Assembly: GCA_037176845.1 (NCBI GenBank)
Contig: JAYKXP010000200.1
Coordinates: 1-64,000, forward strand
Direction: 5' to 3'
Source of the DNA: Paramarasmius palmivorus
Lineage: Eukaryota > Basidiomycota > Agaricomycetes > Agaricales > Marasmiaceae
Length of the DNA: 64,000 nt
Under the pieces are notes generated by a model, which made no database searches, was not told the DNA's origin, and saw only the letters and a list, made by a program, of their open reading frames with translations. Positions within the stretch are counted from its first letter, which is position 1. Every line of letters starts with the position of its first letter. Positions 57,055 through 64,000 of the stretch are shown here, piece after piece. The translations under genes were made by a program, and so were the position numbers.

Positions 57055-58378
57055 CTATGTCACTGGCCAGTGCCAGGGTAGCATCTCAACGTAGGCGCTT
57101 ATTGCATAGTGTTTCGTCGAATGAAAATCCAATAGATTGACTAATAGCAGAGCGCGGACAGTAATGCTACCGTGGTGTCTCCTTACAAAGTGCGAGGCGA
57201 AGAGGGGAAAGAGGGGAAAGAGGGGAATACGTTAGGTTATGTCCGAGGAAGAGATATGAACCAGGCAAAGAGAATAGCGACATGCGCTCTGGCGGTGTTC
57301 AAGGAAATGGTCAAGAGAACGATTGAACGTCGATATATCGGAAGGTTAGACAGCTATGGCCGAGGAAACATTATGAACCATGGCACAGCATGAGGAGTCG
57401 GAGAATAGCGAGCGTTCCGAATTCCAGCTCCCATCTGGGACTGGAGGGATGGACTAACCAGGATACCATACAACGCTCCGTCCCAACGAGATATCCAACT
57501 GATCGTCTGAAATGCCCAAAGTCGAAGGACTGTAAAAGATTCTCCCAACGCACAGATAACGGAGGGGAGGCGGTTTACTGCCTTCGAAAAAATTCATCTG
57601 GAACTTGATACCTCGCTATGTAGCGGTATATAGCTCGGGTGGTTACCCCCCATCTACGTAGCACGGTCCCGGTCTACGAGGTGCTACATGGTGCTACATA
57701 GCAAGCATTTTTTGATGAACACAGAGAAGAAAAGCGTCGACGACCACACACCTCGACAATCCCCCCACTGACAATCACGATATCATCTTCGTTCCTATGC
57801 CTCTTGAACTCCTAAGCCTCTTGACGCACTATCCTTGCCCAAAAAACCTCGAGCCATTGACGTTGGAGAGAAGATTCCTTGATGGTAGCTGGGAAAAAAA
57901 AGGCCAAGTCAAACTTGAACTGTACTGTGTACATGGCTAAAGCAGAAGGCGCTTCCTCGCTGCGTGCCGTCGTCTCTTTGTGCGTATTTGTGTACGGTTT
58001 GACTGTCGGCTTAATTTCGTCATCTTGAATTGCTCCAATGCAGACTGAGGTTGGACTGGCAGCTGTATTACGATGCATTCCAAATGCATTCAGCACTTAC
58101 AGCTATCATGAACACCTTAGAGATTAAGTGTCTTCTTCAAAGCTTCCACTATCCTGGTGTCTCTCATGCAATCCAATCGAATACTATACTCTACATTCGG
58201 AAACATGCAATACACGCGGTGAACACAAGCTCTTGACTATAGCGAGCGAATGCCGGAGCCTGTTTTATTCCCACAACAAGTCAGTCAATTGCGAATCCTT
58301 GTATGGCTTTATGGGAAGGATATTTGAAGTGGCGGATTGGGAACCAGAGGGCTATATACTTCTCGTGTAGAGCGGCTC
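57055..58378. other. Non-coding tract with dispersed repeat copy 2
   Basis: It holds the repeat at 57590-57950. The remainder, 57951-58378, should include the promoter and 5' UTR of the exonuclease gene. A short GAGGGGAAA tandem repeat occurs near 57199-57222. No gene is supported. Confidence 0.4.
57590..57950 (+). repeat. Dispersed repeat copy 2 (internally deleted)
   Basis: It begins CATCTGGAACTTGATACC and matches the two ends of copy 1 at 54380-55110 in the same order, missing the central ~370 bp. The break follows AGCATTTTTTGATG at about 57716. Confidence 0.75.
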
Positions 58379-59832
58379 ATGGACGTGTCTTCGATGTCAA
58401 AAGCCCAGTATCTCGTCGACTTCGCAGAAGCAAATGCCGTTTTTTCGACTTTGGTTTCTCGAGACGCTATTCCGAGGTACCTAGGATTCGATCTTGAATG
58501 CACCCCTAGGGAATATAATGGCATGATCTCTGTGGCCGTCCTCCAGATCTCGACAGGCTCACATAGTTTCGTCGTGCATCTTTCTCGTATGAAGGGTGAG
58601 CATGCCTGATTTGTTTGAATTATATCTCACTCTTTTGTGCACAGGATTCCCGCCGTCTTTACGCCTTCTGTTGGAAAACCCTGAGATCGTGAAACTCGGG
58701 GTTGGTATACAAGGTGAGTAGAAAGTTTATTGTAACTCACTCCCTCGCTTTTATACGTATATCTAATCTCTAGGAGATGCCAAATTACTCCATCGTTCAT
58801 GGAATGTCTCCATGGCTAGTTGTATTGATCTCTCCTTATTTGCACGTTCGATCGATTCACTTCTTTTTGCGAACGGTCTTGGTCGATACGGATCATCCAC
58901 CTACGTTGGGGAACTCGAAGCTGCTGTCAATCCTAGACCTGTTCAACGAGTATTCCAGGGACGATACACCGATGGTCTCGGGCTAGCCACCTTGTTTCTC
59001 CTATACAGGCACAAGAGCCTTGTCAAAGGGAGTGTGACCACGAGTGACTGGAGTGCAGACTTGTCGTCAGAACAGCTTGATTGTGCGTCTCTACTCAATT
59101 CTCCAGTAGCTATGTCGCTTCATACGTCTCACAACGATGTAGATGCATCCGAAGATGCGATCGCTGGCTACCTGGTTTTCTTCTCGGTGTTGGAAGAGGC
59201 TGCTATTCTACCAACATCGCAGATTCCAAAACGTGGGTACTTCATGTTCGACGCGGTAGACGGTCTGCTCTACCCACCTCTACGTGGCGAGAAAAGAGAC
59301 ATTACCACCCTACCCTTGACTGTTGAGCAAAGTCAGTTCTCCAAAGGTCACATCTACATCCAAGAATATCGTCTCAGCCTGGGGGCATCATACTACCCGC
59401 TTTGGACACCCAACAATCCTGAATACATTCCAATCTTACCGCCTCTTGACCCTGTGGCGACAGCGTTTCTAGTTGAATATCATGATTCTGATCTTGCCAC
59501 ACTCCCCACTCAAGTGAACTGGAGGAGTGCGTTCAGCAATTATTCTATTCTAATACCTACTCATTACATTCAGGCTTTCTTACAACGCGCGCCTCGAAGG
59601 GTTCCCGCGAGTTGAGCTTCGCAGAGGAATCTATAGGGCCGGCGCACCAACAAACCTGGCTGATCACTTGTTTTGGTATCTTTCCAGTCATCTACAACGA
59701 GCAATGCTGACTTTGAGTGTTAACTATCCAGTTGGCGGCGTTGAGAAAGGACGAGGAGCCGGCAGATCCAAGAAGATTGCCAAGGAAGATGCGGCACGGC
59801 GAGCCTCAATAAGATTGGGATGGAGTCCATAA
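58379..59832 (+). CDS. 3'-5' exonuclease (DnaQ/WRN-like) with C-terminal dsRNA-binding-like region
   Basis: Exons are 58379-58595, 58645-58713, 58774-59082 and 59143 onward. Introns are GTGAGC...GCACAG, GTGAGT...TCTCTAG and a 60-nt GTGCGTCTC...GATGTAG. ExoI is RYLGFDLECTPREY (DxE). ExoII is VKLGVGIQGDAKLLHRSW. ExoIII, LDYASEDAIAGYLVF (Y-x3-D), exists only when the 60-nt intron is spliced out. The frame then runs to a TGA at 59613 (YPLWTPNNPEYIPILPPL). In another frame, sequence to 59832 encodes SYNARLEGFPRVELRRG and a dsRBD-type end, GRGAGRSKKIAKEDAARRAS. An intron around 59520-59580 or a frameshift must connect them, and I could not fix it. The likely role is an RNA- or DNA-trimming exonuclease. 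This looks like a normal host gene. Confidence 0.65.
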
Positions 59833-62800
59833 TAGCATTACATAGATCAAAGCCTCGACGCTCATATTATAACCGAGAACTGTGGGAGCGGTGTTCATTC
59901 CGTCACAGTATTTTCTAACTACCCCAACGAGCTGCGAGTGACATTGAGACAAATTTGAAGGTATTTTGAGAGCCCGATTTTTGAGATTGGGAACTCTTGA
60001 GTTTCGGGAGAACATAATGAATAGGAATATAGTTAATATGATGATGAACTATGTTAATCGTTCGTTACATCCTCTTTGAATAGATGATACGTATCTCTTG
60101 CTACCACTGAGGCTACCCTTCAGCTGGGGCGTCGCGTGTTCGTGTGTTGAGGGATTTCCGGTCTTCAACCTTCAAGCCGCCCCCAGAGGCGTTCCTAAGA
60201 ATTTGGCTTGCGTTGGGTCTTCGCATTGCTGTTGTTCGATTTGACGATGCGCCTGCAAGAGACGGCAAAGAGTGAGACACAATATGATCAACATCGGGCA
60301 GTATCTTCAATATCTAAGTATGTGTGTAGAGTGGTGCTGAGAGCATTGACGTGAATCTACATAGGCAGATCTGAAAATTAGATATGTGGTTAGGAGCAAG
60401 GAATATACTACGACGCACCTTGCAGTTGAGAATCGAAACCCGTCTTGAAACGCGACTCTATCCACGCTCCAGGTTTTCACTGTCCAACCCGTCCAGGCGC
60501 GAACGCCCACAAAACGAGACACAGGGCAAAAGCCCCAGAATCCATGTCATTTTCGCAGAGGAACAGGGAGGTACAAAGCCATGTCAAGCAAAAAGGAAGA
60601 CGTGACGTGGAAGTTGCAATCGAGTTGCAAATTGCTGTGCCCCGAGAATTGCCGCTGTTGTTCTCCGCTTATTTGCCAGTACCGCCGCCAGGATTTCCAC
60701 CAGAGTTCGCTGGCGGTGGCTGCTCTGGCACCCTCAAGCGCCAAGCACGCCTTCTTTTCCGACGCCATTTTCCTTCCTTTTCTCATTGACGACGTCGACG
60801 CTCCCTTGTGCTCACGCGCTCACCGCAACACAGTTCCTACTAGTCTATCCACGATAGTCCCTGCCTCCTTGTTCTTGTCACATCCATTCATTTTCCTTAA
60901 TCTTTCTCGTCAACCTCCTACATTATCCACATTCATCCCGCGGTGACTAGACGTGCTGCTGGGCTGGACACTGGACATATTCCCGGACATCGCTTCTCTG
61001 TCTCAAGTCTACCAACGAGAATATCCAACATTCTCAAGTTGCCTGTTTCCGAAACACGCACAGTGTAAACTGGATTGCCCTCTGGATGTAATGTACACCG
61101 GATGAATGGCGGTTTACAGTCGAAACCGTGCCTGGGAATTCAGTATGCGCTCAGCATGTGAAGGCGCGTGTCTGTTAACTGGAGGACTGCATCCAGCCTG
61201 TGATTTTCAATCCGATCATTCTGTCTATCGATATCTCTTGCTCATTTTGTCCTTTTCTCCCCATCATCATGGTTTTATTCTATATGCTGTAGCGTCTCAC
61301 AGAAACCAATTCAATATCCTCGACCTTGTCATGGCGCATTAAATTCATGATATCCAAATTCTGCCCTCCTTAACTCCCGCAGCAAGGAACCAGTGAATTC
61401 GATTACGCCAGCGGAAATGTCCGCGATTCTGTGCATAATCGCCACCCGGGGAACACAAAAGTCATGGAAGACTCGTCCGTGTGATCGAGATGCTCAACCA
61501 AACTTCCAATTCCGAGCCGCCACTTCATCTCATTAGGATTCCCAGCGTTTTCATCGACACATGCTCTGCATATGGTCATTTTATTGGCACCTCTTATGGT
61601 ATTGTGCCAGTCTAATGCTGAAGACGTCTCGGTCCCTTGAATGATAATATCCTATCCTCTCCCTTGACATCTCACATCTATCCAGTTTCTTGTCCAAGAA
61701 CCTGGTGAAGTGCTGATGAAGGAGGATCCATCGCGTGGGCGGGTTACATTTACATTGTTTGATCTCGGCGTTTGACCTTCGCTGAAATAGGTATATCTTG
61801 TGACTATGCGACTTCATTCGACTCCCGGTACCTGTCGTACGAACCAAATTCAAGGGCACCGGCCTCACGTAGTTTCTTTTGAATGGTTTCTTCTCGAGTT
61901 GGATGGGGAAACGAATGAGACTGGATCAACGGTATGTCGCTGTTTCAATTTGGCTGTTATCTTTCTCATCAAGCATGCTCCCAGTGGCGCGAATGCTCTC
62001 GGTGGTTCTTCTGGTCCTTCCGAACTATCCTGAAAGATTGCTGGCATGCCGGCACCTTCGTCATACCATTTTTAGCTATCCTCGATCCTCTCCCATATCA
62101 TACATCGACTTCAACAACCCAAAACTGCCTACAACGTCGCTCCCCCGATTCAATCACACGTTTCTCATGAAGCTCTCCATCAGTATCATCCTCGTTAAAA
62201 CAGCTGTCGGTGATATCATGGGAAATGAAAACAACACAAGAACGCCACTCGCTTTCAGACTCGATTAATCACACATTTTCCATGGAATGGCGAAAGTCGC
62301 AAGGCGTAGAATGGATTCAATCACATGGACTTACCATGTACAATAAGGGCTGATCTTCGACCCTTAGAATCATAGTCTCTGAGACTTGACGAACCTTCGA
62401 TAAAAACGAGTTTCCAACAAAACTGTCATTGCAATTTACTCGGGTAAGCAAGGATACAATAGCGTCGAAGAGTTGGTACAGTCGAGAGTGGTAGAACTGG
62501 CTCGCTTTTAGTAGCACCCCCATCGACACCCGCGTGAGTGGACCCTGGGTCCAGTAGGATCGAACTAGATATCCAGTAAGACGACAAATGAGACAGTGAC
62601 AAGGCTCCCAACATGAAATGAACGCACGGATATCTTATCGCCAGCCGCATCAGTGTTCAACGGCAGAGACGTCCCTTTCGATGCTGTTTTATGATGAGAA
62701 TAAGGGGTGCCTTGCTATAACAAGAGACCGCACACTCACCAAAGCAAAAGCTAATGGCTGCAATCCAGAGAAAGTAGAGTGTTGGTTTCATATCGCAACT

Positions 62801-64000
62801 TGAAGCGTGTAGGCTTCTTCACAATCCCTGATTATATATACTTTCTGAGTTCACAAATGCCTCCGAGGATGTAATAATAACTGAGCACTGGCAACAATGA
62901 CATACTCATAGCACAAGGCTTAAAAGGCGAATGTGAACTTATTTGACTCCTCGGTCTTGCAAATTGCCTCTGCGGTAATTTGTGTATTGAAACTTGAAAG
63001 GCATTAGAGGTCCCGTTTCAGAACAGGCTGGGAACGGCGCTCGGGCTCTACGGGGCACGTCTTGAGTCTAATCATACGGAACATGCGAAAGGTACCAGTG
63101 GATTGCGAGTCATTGTGCGAACTCGCATGAGGTTGCGAAATCTTTAGCAAGTCTGCCGACGATTAATATTACTTCCGTAATCTGAGAATGGCGGACCAGT
63201 CGATATCTTTGCTCTTTTTATTTGCCATTGTTTGTGTGAAGTTGAATGTCATGCTCTTTTCGGTGTTGATTCCACGTCCAACAAAGTATTCCGTATGGTC
63301 GAGTTTATCTTCGACGAGTGCAAAATGGAAAGGCGAAAGGAACAATTCTGCTTCCATGCATGCAAAGCAGTTGCGGCACCATGCCACTTCAAACCAACTT
63401 CTTCGAGTGATTCGCCAATCCATTCATCCCTCCCACATGTTTTCAAGAGCTCGTCCAAGGCGCATTAAAGCATCTTCCATGTAAGTCTAATAGTACATAC
63501 AGTCTCTGTTTCGTTAAGGAAACATGAATGGGAGCGTTAAGACTATCTCAGCATGGCGTTTCTAGCTTTACGTCTACCATTTGAGCCGTATGATAGATGT
63601 TGCCGATTGTGACGGTGGCGACCCGTTTACTCAATAATTTGACTCGACTCGAGACGAGGGTTGAAACTGCAGCATAGGACCAATTGCCCGTATTTTGTCT
63701 GATTTCAACAGAAAAGTTTTACACAAATAACACAAAACACTAATCCTCGAGACTAAATCTTCGCTAAAGCAAGAAAATGAGAGACCAGCTCGTCATAAGA
63801 TAATCTGTTTGCTTGCCGTGCCGTGGCCCATATCCGCCATCTCAATGTCGTGAACAATACCATCCTTTGTAGCGGAGTGATCAGACTCGCGATATGTATC
63901 GATTTGGACGGAGATGGCATGCTGAAAACCTTGATCAGATCCCACCCATGAAATACGACAGATTTTTCAACATACATTATTGCTTGAATTGACATTATTG
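59833..64000. other. No gene confidently recognised
   Basis: Only short frames without known motifs occur. A possible small spliced gene on the minus strand between 60110 and 60790 includes an Ala/Lys-rich start (MASEKKACLALEGARAAT) and a GTGCGTCG donor near 60418, but its exons cannot be joined convincingly. Minus-strand frames at 63169-63458 and 63753-63995 are similarly unsupported. No repeats, tRNA or transposon signatures were noticed. Confidence 0.35.

Noticed and set aside
61000..64000. Small frames as a host gene
   Set aside because: Opposite-strand frames of similar length overlap, and none has a motif or convincing splice chain.

Overview
The window reads as nuclear DNA of a mushroom-forming basidiomycete (Agaricomycetes). 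Genes are broken by many short introns (about 45-65 nt, GT(A/G)NG donors, CTAAC/CTGAC-like branch sites). The repertoire points the same way: KDZ transposases with CxC1/CxC2 zinc clusters, a TET/JBP dioxygenase, Zn2Cys6-like and other expanded orphan families, and nested Gypsy and Copia elements. It is mostly a mobile-element cluster, with one clearly ordinary host gene near the right end (3'-5' exonuclease, 58.4-59.8 kb). The species cannot be named from the sequence.

Layout. 1-4.2 kb: a tRNA-like Pol III unit and a degenerate many-intron zinc-cluster gene whose introns nearly all carry CATATG. 4.7-7.75 kb: a 1.8 kb solo LTR inserted in a gag-only Copia fragment. 7.8-9.4 kb: two small plus-strand genes or fragments, then a pair of perfect hairpins at 9.84-9.91 kb. 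10.71-24.23 kb: the centrepiece, a ~13.5 kb DNA transposon bounded by ~160-bp terminal inverted repeats. It carries a complete-looking KDZ transposase and a TET/JBP 5-methylcytosine-oxygenase-type gene on the minus strand, and two cargo genes of unknown function on the plus strand. Two tandem exon-intron arrays lie inside it.

24.6-33.9 kb: a small basic gene, a second member of the cargo-gene family, a truncated second KDZ transposase and a divergent multi-exon orphan. 34.2-34.5 kb: a perfectly regular 30-bp minisatellite. 36-39 kb: the gag-protease part of one Gypsy element. 39-52.5 kb: a second Gypsy element that has received two complete gag-only Copia elements (TSDs AAGAC and TGATA) and a second copy of the 1.8 kb solo LTR in inverse orientation. 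52.6-57 kb: a hAT transposase remnant, dispersed repeats and a decayed SAP-like gene. 59.8-64 kb: no gene I can support.

How the parts fit. In the KDZ element the transposase would act on the TIRs, while the TET/JBP enzyme could oxidise 5-methylcytosine, which in mushrooms marks and silences transposons. Linkage of TET/JBP genes to KDZ elements in basidiomycetes is established knowledge. The complete TIR-bounded unit with two further cargo genes and tandem exon-intron arrays is what I read here. The gag-only Copia elements have LTRs, a primer-binding site and a purine tract but no pol, so they would depend on another element's enzymes.
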